NCBI RefSeq assembly: GCF_002532535.1
Contig: NZ_NQWI01000013.1
Span: 1 to 64,000 of the forward strand
Direction: 5' to 3'
DNA from: Candidatus Viridilinea mediisalina
GTDB lineage: Bacteria > Chloroflexota > Chloroflexia > Chloroflexales > Chloroflexaceae
Length of the DNA: 64,000 nucleotides
Part shown: positions 24,719-32,528 of the stretch, in pieces
Layout of the letters: each line of letters begins with the position of its first letter
Numbering within the stretch: position 1 is the stretch's first letter
Made by a program: the position numbers and the translations under genes
The notes under the pieces: generated by a model
What the model saw: the letters and a program-made list of their open reading frames with translations, nothing else
Told to the model about the DNA's origin: nothing
Database searches by the model: none

Positions 24719-26785
24719 TCAATCCAGCACCACTTCACGCCGAGGACGGCCCATACGGATCCGTGAGCTACGCGAACCATTGGCAATCCGTGGGCGGCGT
24801 TGCGCGTTGTTGCTACGACCGAATGAGATATTCTTCCAAAAGCCCGCCTGAGCATTCTGGGTAGTAGCTTCGGATGTTGCCTCACGATGCCCATGCGTCT
24901 CAGCTTCAGGCGTTGTCTGGGCGGATTGCTCAAGCTTCAGCAGATCTTCCCAACGCAATGTGACATCTTCATAAGCGGTTGCGGTTGGCTTTGGGTCTGT
25001 CGTGAGATCGGTTGCTTCATTGGGCGCAGGATTAGGTGTGCTGGATTGTTCTACCGAGGATAGTGCCAAGTGATGTTGATGATCGTAAGATTCATGCGAC
25101 GTAGCATGAACTGCTTGTGACACCACATCCTGCTCACCCAAGACGATGGTGATGCCCTGACGGTTCAGAGCCAACTGGAAACGCTTCTTGCCTCCTTGCG
25201 AGGGCTTACTAGGCGTATGCTGCTGCCATCCGCCAGATGCTTGGCGCACCACAATGGCCCCCAAGAACTGCTCTTTCAGAGCTTGACCCAAATGCTGACG
25301 CGCCTTCATGACGGTCGAACGCGGGTCTTGACGCCCATCAAGCACCAGCAGCGAACCATCAACCAAAGAGGCCAAGATGCCCGCCTCGGGGCCTTGTAGT
25401 GACGCAGGGCCATCAAAGATAATAATGTCGGCAACATTGCCCAAGCGGGACACCATTTCAGACCAATAGACCAACGGCACAAGTGAGGTCAAGCGCTGAT
25501 GCCCTGCATTGCGCCCAGACAACACAAGCACATTATCAATTGCACTCGGCTTGAGGTAATTCAACAGCCCATTCTGTTTGTTTTGTTCCACCACGTGCTG
25601 CTGATCGTTTGGATGCCAGCCACTCTGGGCCAACTGTGCAGCAACAAGCTCAAGCTGGTCAAGCAAGGCATCTTCATCGTTTGCAGCATCCACAATAATC
25701 ACGCGATGACCCGTGCGCGCATACATGGTTGCGAGGTCAAGCGCTACTGCGCTGCGGGCTGCACTTGGTTGCGGGCTACTGATGAGCAACGAACGCGGGA
25801 GCCGGTTCTGGGCTGCTAACACCATGTTCGTATAGGACTGATTGATTGCATGTTCACGTTGCCCCGCAAGTTTGGGGGGGGCTGCCAGCGCCGGCGGAGT
25901 GTCGGGAACCTCACCCAAACTCTTCAGGCGTGTGCGGCTCTGGAGTTCGCCTCCAGTGCGCCAACGCTCATCGAGCATATCGAGGAGCAGAATTGCCATG
26001 ATCGCCAGCACCAAAGCTCCGGCTCCTGCCATCGCCATCGTCAACGTCGTCTTCTTGGGCAACGGATAGGGCAAGGGCTCGGCGGCCTCAAAGACCGTAA
26101 GGGTATTTACGAGGGTCTCGTTGCTGAGCCCCACAAGGATGCTATACTCGCCACGCAGGCGCTCACGGACAGCCTGATTCGTTTCAATTTGCCTTTGGAT
26201 GTCATTAATATCAATCGCCGACGTGAGCGAAGTCATGCGCGACTGCAATTCCGCCAATCGTGCCTCTGTCTCTTGAAGATCACGCTCTATCTGCTGGATT
26301 TGGCGATTGATCTGACTCTGCTGGGCTTCAATATGATCTTGTGAGGTTGGGGTAAAGCGAATCAGCGCATCACCAAGCGCATTCGCAATGATCGCCGCTC
26401 GCTCTGGATCGGTATCAGCAATGCGAATCTCTAAAAGATTGGCACCACGATCAACGCGGGTACTCAGCATGCGATCGCGCAGCACCCACCAAGAAAAATC
26501 CAGGCCCAGTTGCTCAACCACTGGCCCAATAATTACTTCACGTTTGGCTATGGCCGCATAGTAATCGGCCAATACATTACTCAACCCCACCTGCGCTTGG
26601 TCTGGTGCTGCAACCGAAAAGTTGGTACCAACCGACAGCGTCATCACGGAGCTGTACATATTGGGTTGCTGACGAACCACAAACCAAGCTGTGCTGGCTG
26701 CCAGAATGATGGCCGCCACAATCACAAACCACCAGCGCAGGAAGAGTTTCACATAGTAGAAGACATCTCGCCATGTGAGCATCAT
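24719..26785 (-). CDS. Wzz/BY-kinase-like polysaccharide co-polymerase with degenerate P-loop
   Basis: A 688-residue protein. TM1 is at about 17-37, then a Wzz chain-length domain with coiled coil (about 40-235), then TM2 at about 248-268. A cytoplasmic MinD/BY-kinase-like domain follows (about 320-510) with VIIVDAAN and IIIFDGPA. The expected Walker A is SSPQPSAARS, lacking the GK(S/T) that binds ATP, and there is no C-terminal Tyr cluster. It is therefore probably a non-catalytic co-polymerase for exopolysaccharide. A low-complexity tail ends RIRMGRPRREVVLD. AAGGAG is 7 bases upstream; gmhB ends 7 bases before the start. Confidence 0.85.
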   Translation of the reverse strand: MMLTWRDVFYYVKLFLRWWFVIVAAIILAASTAWFVVRQQPNMYSSVMTLSVGTNFSVAAPDQAQVGLSNVLADYYAAIAKREVIIGPVVEQLGLDFSWWVLRDRMLSTRVDRGANLLEIRIADTDPERAAIIANALGDALIRFTPTSQDHIEAQQSQINRQIQQIERDLQETEARLAELQSRMTSLTSAIDINDIQRQIETNQAVRERLRGEYSILVGLSNETLVNTLTVFEAAEPLPYPLPKKTTLTMAMAGAGALVLAIMAILLLDMLDERWRTGGELQSRTRLKSLGEVPDTPPALAAPPKLAGQREHAINQSYTNMVLAAQNRLPRSLLISSPQPSAARSAVALDLATMYARTGHRVIIVDAANDEDALLDQLELVAAQLAQSGWHPNDQQHVVEQNKQNGLLNYLKPSAIDNVLVLSGRNAGHQRLTSLVPLVYWSEMVSRLGNVADIIIFDGPASLQGPEAGILASLVDGSLLVLDGRQDPRSTVMKARQHLGQALKEQFLGAIVVRQASGGWQQHTPSKPSQGGKKRFQLALNRQGITIVLGEQDVVSQAVHATSHESYDHQHHLALSSVEQSSTPNPAPNEATDLTTDPKPTATAYEDVTLRWEDLLKLEQSAQTTPEAETHGHREATSEATTQNAQAGFWKNISFGRSNNAQRRPRIANGSRSSRIRMGRPRREVVLD

Positions 26786-26792
26786 GCGCTCC

Positions 26793-27365
26793 TTACGCTA
26801 CAACACCAGCCTGCCGACGTTCAAGCTCAACTAATTGTACCGCTTCTAGGAGGTCGGATGCAACATGCGTTGGTGGCGAATTGGCCCACTCAGGCATGCT
26901 CAGTTGCGCCTGACCGCGCCCCGTGCGTACCAAAATGGTGCGACATCCAGCCGCTTGGCCAGCCATAATATCAGTCAGGGCATCGCCAATCATGTAGGTT
27001 GTAGACAACTGAACACCCATCTGGGCCGCCAGCGTGAGCAACATGCCCGGTTGGGGTTTACGACAGGTACACTGCGTTTCGGGACGGTGGGGACACCAAC
27101 GTACCGCACTGATCTGCGCCCCATGCTGTGCAGCCACTTGACCCATCCGCCAATGGATCTGCTCAAGTGTGGTGCGGCTCAACAACCCGCGCTCCACTGC
27201 GGCTTGGTTCGTCACCACAAAAATACGGTAGCCCCACTGGGTCAAGCGGCGCAAGGCTTCCAATGAACCCGGCAGAAAACGGAATTGCTCCCACGTCGTT
27301 ACATGATCGACGCGATTCTCGTTAATCACTCCGTCGCGGTCGAGGAAGATAGCTGGTCGTTCCAT
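26793..27365 (-). CDS. gmhB: D-glycero-D-manno-heptose 1,7-bisphosphate phosphatase
   Basis: A 190-residue HAD-IIIA enzyme. FLDRDGVIN supplies the nucleophile Asp9 and acid/base Asp11. VVTNQAAVERG is motif II, CRKPQPGM is motif III, and MIGDALTD is motif IV. The zinc loop CPHRPETQCTC is typical of GmhB. It removes a phosphate to give heptose 1-phosphate. It lies 7 bp upstream of the Wzz-like gene and near the divergent heptose kinase, so it probably feeds GDP- or ADP-heptose for surface glycans. Confidence 0.93.
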   Translation of the reverse strand: MERPAIFLDRDGVINENRVDHVTTWEQFRFLPGSLEALRRLTQWGYRIFVVTNQAAVERGLLSRTTLEQIHWRMGQVAAQHGAQISAVRWCPHRPETQCTCRKPQPGMLLTLAAQMGVQLSTTYMIGDALTDIMAGQAAGCRTILVRTGRGQAQLSMPEWANSPPTHVASDLLEAVQLVELERRQAGVVA

Positions 27366-27479
27366 AGTCTTCCGAGCCTAGTCCTTCTGCGTAAACTGGC
27401 GCTAAATCAAGCCGTATGAGAAGCTGACATTTCATTTACAGCTAAGGGGGATGGTTTCAGAATGTCGCAAACCTATTTT

Positions 27480-27509
27480 CTATTTTCTCGTTTCTGTATC
27501 CTTCCCTTA
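27480..27509 (-). repeat. family E 30-bp repeat, inverted copy
   Basis: The exact reverse complement of 23032-23061. The rest of the gap 27366-27528 shows no other feature. Confidence 0.88.
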
Positions 27510-27528
27510 ACCAACCTACCTACGGCCC

Positions 27529-28425
27529 CTACTCGCCAGTACTTAGCACAGGCCAAAATGCCACTTTTGCCACCTCCCCACTCATGACTACCGGCATACT
27601 CACGGGTGCTTGACCATGAGCTGCAATAAACGAGACGCTTCCCCGGCCCCCGCCAATGATCTCTTCACGCTCGTTGTAGGCAATACCATAGATGGTCACA
27701 CCCTCAAAATCACGATCAAGCGCGTTGCGTACTATGCCGGTCAAACTTGGTTGATCACCTGGTACCAATGCTGGTTCAACAACCGTTAATCCTTCCAAAA
27801 GCGGAGCTACCCCATCGGTCACCCCAATGGCCCGAGCTCTAAACACATCCACATCAATCCGCGAGACGGTCAATTCGGCATTTAAGGTGATGCTTCCTAC
27901 AATACCAATCTCTTGGTTTGCTCCAATCTGGGCAATAGTGCCATCATGGGTACTCAAGACAATTCCGGTGCTATCATAGGCGGCAATGCGGTAGCGTACT
28001 TCCTGAAAGAGTTGATCTGGATTGGTGTTGCTCACAATAAAGGCATAATTCACGGTTCCTGCAACTTGGCCAAAGCCCGATGTAAGCACCTGTGGCAACG
28101 CTGGTGTTGGAGTTGAGGTCAATGCTACAGGCCCCTCGATGGTTGGGGTTGCGGTTGGGCTAGGGGTGCTTTGCTCGGCTGTAGGCGTGACCGTCACCTC
28201 CAAGCGCTCAAGGGTTGGGGTGGCAGTCATTCCACTGGGGGCCGTACTCGTCACTGTTTCGGTGTCGTACAACCCATCCGCCGTTAGGCTTGGAGAGGGC
28301 AAGGGATCAGCTTCGGCCAGCATAGGAGGATCGCGTAAGATGAAGCTTACACGTAGCAATAACATGATGCTGATGATGAATATGAAGGTCGCAAAGATGG
28401 TTTTCCAAGAAATATGAATCTGCAT
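27529..28425 (-). CDS. membrane-anchored protein with FxLYD-like domains
   Basis: About 298 residues. An N-terminal TM (about 8-28) is followed by a Thr/Pro-rich extracellular stalk (45-120, repeats of TPTP/TATPT). Two beta-rich segments follow (about 125-210 and 215-298), with GIVRNALDRDFEGVTIYGIAYN resembling the FxLYD type. ATG 28425 is preferred over the upstream start at 28437. The function is unknown. It heads the minus-strand block with gmhB and the Wzz-like gene. Confidence 0.75.
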   Translation of the reverse strand: MQIHISWKTIFATFIFIISIMLLLRVSFILRDPPMLAEADPLPSPSLTADGLYDTETVTSTAPSGMTATPTLERLEVTVTPTAEQSTPSPTATPTIEGPVALTSTPTPALPQVLTSGFGQVAGTVNYAFIVSNTNPDQLFQEVRYRIAAYDSTGIVLSTHDGTIAQIGANQEIGIVGSITLNAELTVSRIDVDVFRARAIGVTDGVAPLLEGLTVVEPALVPGDQPSLTGIVRNALDRDFEGVTIYGIAYNEREEIIGGGRGSVSFIAAHGQAPVSMPVVMSGEVAKVAFWPVLSTGE

Positions 28426-28466
28426 GATCTCGATCAAAGGCTTTCAATAGCACGCAACACGCCACA

Positions 28467-28575
28467 TTATACCATTTCAGATTGTAGATTGTAGATTGTA
28501 GATTGCCGAATATGGCTTCCAAATGAGCTTTCGCGTTCTTGATGATGCGGGATGTTCAACGGTAAGTGGTATTAT
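28467..28575 (+). repeat. full-length family A element
   Basis: TTATACCATTTCAG end, three ATTGTAG units, ATTGCCGAATATGGC core, CGTTCTTGATGATGCGGGAT, and end GTGGTATTATA. It lies upstream of the FxLYD-like gene, in the divergent region shared with the heptose kinase. Confidence 0.92.
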
Positions 28576-28631
28576 ACCCCACTTCCCTTCGCTGACGATG
28601 AAATACGCATTGATTAACGTTATGTCATATC

Positions 28632-28659
28632 TTGCAAGCATTTATTTACAGCTTATTTA
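28632..28659 (+). promoter_or_regulatory. putative sigma-70-type promoter for the heptose kinase
   Basis: TTGCAA (28632-28637), 16-bp spacer, TATTTA (28654-28659), in an AT-rich stretch. The start codon is about 65 bases further down. Confidence 0.4.
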
Positions 28660-28724
28660 GTGTGAGTTGCTACGATGCTTGTTGCTACATTACGAAGCCC
28701 CCACGCCACATGTAAGGAGTTCTC

Positions 28725-29720
28725 ATGATTATCTCACGTACACCATTACGCATCAGTTTTGCCGGTGGGGCCAGCGATCTGGCTGCCTTCTATCGCCATG
28801 AGCCGGGTGCGGTTGTCACCATGGCGATTGATAAATATATCTATATCACGGTTAATAAAAAGTTTGACAATCGCATTCGTGCGAGCTATTCGATTACTGA
28901 GATTGTTGACAGCGTTGATGATCTAAAACATGAATTGATTCGTGAGGCACTGCGGATTGTGCAAATTGACCGAGGGATCGAAATTACCTCGATCTCCGAT
29001 ATTCCCTCGGAAGGCACGGGCTTGGGCTCTTCAAGCACCTATACGGTGGGCATTCTCAATGCGCTCTATGCCCACTGCGGCCACTATGCCGGCGCTGAAC
29101 GGATCGCCCATGAGGCATGTGAGATTGAGATTGAACGCTGCGGTGCGCCCATTGGCAAACAGGATCAGTATATCGCAGCCTATGGCGGCCTCCAGTTCAT
29201 CCAGTTCAATCCCGATGAGAGTGTCTTTGTTGATCCGGTGATCTGCGCCCCTCAGACCCGCCAGCAACTGCAGCAACACATCTTGATGTTGTATACTAGT
29301 GGTACCCGTTCAGCCCCGAATGTCTTAGCTGAACAGCGCACCAATACCGAAAACGACCCGGCCAAGCGCAAGAACCTGCGCCGCATGGTACAGTTGGCCC
29401 GCGAACTCTACAGTGCTCTGCTGAAAAACAATATTGCCAGTTTTGGTGACATCCTCCACGAGAATTGGATGCTGAAACGTGAACTGGCCTCCGGGATCAC
29501 GAATCCCCAGATCGATCACTGGTATGAGCGTGCGCGGGCTGCTGGTGCCCTCGGTGGTAAAATCCTCGGTGCTGGTGGCTGTGGCTTCCTGATGCTCTTT
29601 GCTCCGCCTGAACGCCACCAGATAATCCGCGATGCCCTACCTGAACTGCGCCCCGTTCCTGTGGCTATGGAACCCCAAGGCAGTAAGATTATCTATGTTG
29701 AGGAGGGATCGCGCAGTTGA
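28725..29720 (+). CDS. hddA: GHMP kinase, D-glycero-D-manno-heptose 7-phosphate kinase-like
   Basis: A 331-residue GHMP-family sugar kinase. It opens with TPLRISFAGGASDL, has the ATP-binding GTGLGSSSTYTVG (about 98-110) and the C-terminal motif GGKILGAGGCGFLM. This combination is typical of HddA and related GDP-fucose or heptose kinases. The product of HddA is heptose 1,7-bisphosphate, the substrate of gmhB encoded 1.4 kb away, which supports the assignment. AAGGAG precedes the ATG. No isomerase (gmhA) or guanylyltransferase (hddC) is in the window. Confidence 0.88.
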   Translation: MIISRTPLRISFAGGASDLAAFYRHEPGAVVTMAIDKYIYITVNKKFDNRIRASYSITEIVDSVDDLKHELIREALRIVQIDRGIEITSISDIPSEGTGLGSSSTYTVGILNALYAHCGHYAGAERIAHEACEIEIERCGAPIGKQDQYIAAYGGLQFIQFNPDESVFVDPVICAPQTRQQLQQHILMLYTSGTRSAPNVLAEQRTNTENDPAKRKNLRRMVQLARELYSALLKNNIASFGDILHENWMLKRELASGITNPQIDHWYERARAAGALGGKILGAGGCGFLMLFAPPERHQIIRDALPELRPVPVAMEPQGSKIIYVEEGSRS

Positions 29721-29751
29721 GTCCCTAGAGAGAATGAGGAGCCTGTGCGAG

Positions 29752-29880
29752 AACACAGAGGTTTTCACCACAGAGGCACAGAGAACACAGAGGTATGGTA
29801 AGGTAGGAATATCCTTTTGTTCATGTGCGCTTAACATGCAGAATCTCTGTGCCCTCTGTGCCTCTGTGGTAAAATTCGCT
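29752..29880. repeat. family C inverted-repeat element
   Basis: The left arm ACCACAGAGGCACAGAGAAC and the right arm CTCTGTGCC then TCTGTGGTAAAATT are complementary over about 30 bases with a 50-base interior. It occupies most of the gap 29721-29915. Confidence 0.88.
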
Positions 29881-29915
29881 CTAATCCTCTCTACAGCTCT
29901 TCCCAAGGAAAACCA

Positions 29916-31412
29916 ATGCGCCGACTCATCCCCATTGTGTTGCTCGCCCTCTTGTTGCTGGTTGGTACCTTGGGTGCCAGCGGGACGTATACGCTCTACC
30001 TGCCGCTTGTTGCTCGCTCTGGCACCCCCGCAGCACTACCCTCGCCTACGCCCACTGTATCGCCCGCCCCCGCCCCTTCGCCAACGCTCCAGCCCGCCCC
30101 CGCCCCTTCGCCAACACCTCGCCCCGATGCTCCACCCCCAACCCAACGCCACCGCGTCAATGCGCCCTACTTTGCTACCCAAGAGCTTGATGATCGCTTT
30201 CCTGAAATGGCGATCTTCTGGTTTGGTCGGGTTGACCGTACCAACAACTATGCCGATGTGCGCGTGGGCTATAACGATAGCGAACTCTATGTTGATGTGA
30301 CCGTCTTTGATCGCCGTCTCTGGTATGCTCGCAACCCTACCCGTGCGACCCTGACCGACTGGGATGCGCTGACGCTCTTCCTCGATACGGGCGATACCCG
30401 TCATCGCTTTGTGGCTCAGTTTAGCCACGAAGATCTGCCGCGCGAACCATACCAAGCTGCCTATCGGGCCCAAGGCAGCACATGGCAGGTAGCCAATACC
30501 GCCTTTCAGTCGCGCCCTGGTTGGCGTGGTGAGGGGCTCAATGATGACGTGGACGACCGTGGTTGGGCGATGACCTTCCGCATCCCCTTTGCCAGCCTGG
30601 GCCTTGACCAGCGCCCGCCTGAGGGTACCCGTTGGCTTATGGCACTGCGCCTCGATGACCGCGATGATCGTGCGGGTACGCCCATTGAGCCTCAGTTCTG
30701 GCCGCCTGCATGGCAAGTGGACGATGCTGCCTCTTGGGGGTTGCTCAATTTTGGGCTGCGACCAAGCTATACCCCGCCGAGTACACGCAACCCCCAGAGC
30801 TTTACCCTGCGCCAAGGGCTTGATGGCCTGACGGTGCCCGATGTGGCGGTCGGTGGTGGCACCGTTTGCGGCGATGGCATCGATTTCTGGACTGAATGGG
30901 GCCACTTGCCCCACCACGCAGGAGCCAGAGATTTCAATATCCAAAATCAGTCTGAAATTGCCGATTGGCCCTGCTTCTCCAAGTATTATGTCACCTTCCC
31001 GCTCGATAGCCTGCCCTCAGGTCGGGTGGTGGTTGACGCCAAGCTCATCCTGCACCAATTCGGCAATTCGCAGCCCGCAGATGCTGAACCTTCCCTAATC
31101 CAGGTCTTCACCATTGATGACGATTGGCAAGAAAACACGATCACATGGAACACTGCGCCCCTTGCCCGCGAGAATGTTGGGGCCGCGTGGGTCCCTGTGT
31201 TACCCGACTTTCCCGGCTGGCCTGGCGTGCCCCGCGAGTTTGATCTGAGTTCTGCGGTTGCCGAAGCCTACGCCGCTGGCGAACCCTTGCGCCTCGCGCT
31301 CTACTCGGCTGATAGCGCCTACCATAGCGGAAAGTACTTTGTCTCTTCCGATACCGAAGATTGGAATGCCGTGGCCCGCCCTACCCTCGTGGTCAGGCTA
31401 GGTAACCCTTAG
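29916..31412 (+). CDS. secreted CBM9-like plus DNRLRE-type protein
   Basis: A 498-residue exported protein: signal segment at about 4-24, Pro/Ala/Ser-Pro linker (40-78), then a sugar-binding-like domain (about 80-260). VRVGYNDSELYVDVTVFDRRLWY and DALTLFLDTGD are typical of CBM9/DOMON-like folds. The C-terminus (about 285-498) has ITWNTAPLA and LRLALYSAD, as in the DNRLRE/CBM96 family. Probably cell-surface carbohydrate binding; no catalytic motif seen. Confidence 0.8.
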   Translation: MRRLIPIVLLALLLLVGTLGASGTYTLYLPLVARSGTPAALPSPTPTVSPAPAPSPTLQPAPAPSPTPRPDAPPPTQRHRVNAPYFATQELDDRFPEMAIFWFGRVDRTNNYADVRVGYNDSELYVDVTVFDRRLWYARNPTRATLTDWDALTLFLDTGDTRHRFVAQFSHEDLPREPYQAAYRAQGSTWQVANTAFQSRPGWRGEGLNDDVDDRGWAMTFRIPFASLGLDQRPPEGTRWLMALRLDDRDDRAGTPIEPQFWPPAWQVDDAASWGLLNFGLRPSYTPPSTRNPQSFTLRQGLDGLTVPDVAVGGGTVCGDGIDFWTEWGHLPHHAGARDFNIQNQSEIADWPCFSKYYVTFPLDSLPSGRVVVDAKLILHQFGNSQPADAEPSLIQVFTIDDDWQENTITWNTAPLARENVGAAWVPVLPDFPGWPGVPREFDLSSAVAEAYAAGEPLRLALYSADSAYHSGKYFVSSDTEDWNAVARPTLVVRLGNP

Positions 31413-31700
31413 AGGCTGTCTGAAAAGTCTATGGTTTGGCGTTGGAGTGCCGGCTTTAGCCGGCTAAAGCCGGCACTCCAGCGTGTGCCCCCCGGCTTTT
31501 CAGACAGCTTCTTAGGGTTATAGCGCACAAGCAGCAATTATGCGGTACATAGGTAACCCTTAGAGGCTGTCTGAAAAGTCTATGGTTTGGCGTTGGAGTG
31601 CCGGCTTTAGCCGGCTAAAGCCGGCACTCCAGCGTGTGCCCCCCGGCTTTTCAGACAGCTTCTTAGGGTTATAGCGCACAAGCAGCAATTATGCGGTACA
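31399..31700. repeat. exact 151-bp tandem duplication carrying family B hairpins
   Basis: 31399-31549 and 31550-31700 appear identical. Each copy holds a full family B element (31409-31515 and 31560-31666) with CTGTCTGAAAAG ends and a GCCGGC stem, plus an AT-richer tail ending GCGGTACA. The unit starts at the last codons of the upstream gene. At the end of copy two the junction makes TACAAT (31697-31702), a possible -10 element for bioY. Confidence 0.92.
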
Positions 31701-31740
31701 ATAGCCTGCATCAATTCGCCTGAAGTGAAGGAGTGACCAC

Positions 31741-32382
31741 ATGACCACTGGCGTCACAACTGCTGGCACCTTGGCCGACCGGCTTGTGCCTGCACGGGGT
31801 TCCTTGGCCAATCCCCTCGTCCGCGACGGTCTGCTTGTGTTGGCTGGTACCATCCTTATGGCCCTCCTCGCCCAGATTAGCATCCCGCTGGCACCCTTTA
31901 GCCCGGTGCCGATCACTGGGCAGACCCTGGGCGTCTACCTGATTGGTGCTATCTATGGGCCGCGCTTGGGCGCGATTACACTCGCTGCCTACTTGGGCCA
32001 AGGTCTGTTGGGCCTACCCGTCTTCGCCATGGGGCTGAATGCCTGGAGCCCCAGCATGATCCCTGGTCTGCCGGTGATCATTGGCCCGACCGCAGGCTAC
32101 CTCTTGGCCTTCCCCCTCGCCGCCTTTGTGGTCGGTCTGCTTGCCAATCGGGGCTGGGATCGCAATGTCCGCACCGCTATCCCTGCGATGCTGATCGGTG
32201 AACTGATTATTCTCGTCTGTGGCTTTGCGTGGCTCGTTACCGCCACCTTTATGCTCACCGGCAGCGTCAGCCTCACCGCGCTCTTCCTTGTCGCCGTCCT
32301 CCCCTTCCTGCCCGGCACCGCGATCAAGATTGCCCTCGCGGCGGTGGCCCTGCCCAGCGGCTGGCGCTTGATTGGGAAGTAG
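31741..32382 (+). CDS. bioY: biotin transporter S component
   Basis: A 213-residue membrane protein with six hydrophobic segments. PVPITGQTLGVYLIGAIYG and the GPTAGYLLAFPLAAF segment match the biotin-binding core of BioY. It imports biotin alone or with ECF EcfA/EcfT, which are not encoded nearby. GAAGTGAAGGAG precedes the ATG. No BirA-type operator palindrome was recognised in front of it. Confidence 0.93.
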   Translation: MTTGVTTAGTLADRLVPARGSLANPLVRDGLLVLAGTILMALLAQISIPLAPFSPVPITGQTLGVYLIGAIYGPRLGAITLAAYLGQGLLGLPVFAMGLNAWSPSMIPGLPVIIGPTAGYLLAFPLAAFVVGLLANRGWDRNVRTAIPAMLIGELIILVCGFAWLVTATFMLTGSVSLTALFLVAVLPFLPGTAIKIALAAVALPSGWRLIGK

Positions 32383-32390
32383 GAGGTTAG

Positions 32391-32462
32391 GAACGTAGGA
32401 ACGTAGGAACGTAGGAACGTAGGAACGTAGGAACGTAGGAACGTAGGAACGTAGGAACGTAG
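32391..32462. repeat. GAACGTAG tandem repeat, nine copies
   Basis: Nine perfect copies of an 8-bp unit directly after bioY, then a pyrimidine-rich TTTCCTA/CCTTTCCTC tract to about 32535. The unit resembles the palindrome AGGAACGTTCCT at 50059-50070. Confidence 0.95.
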
Positions 32463-32528
32463 TCTAGGTTACAGCTTTCCTATTTCCTACCCTTTCCTCT
32501 TTCCTACTTTCCTACCCTTTCCTCTTTC

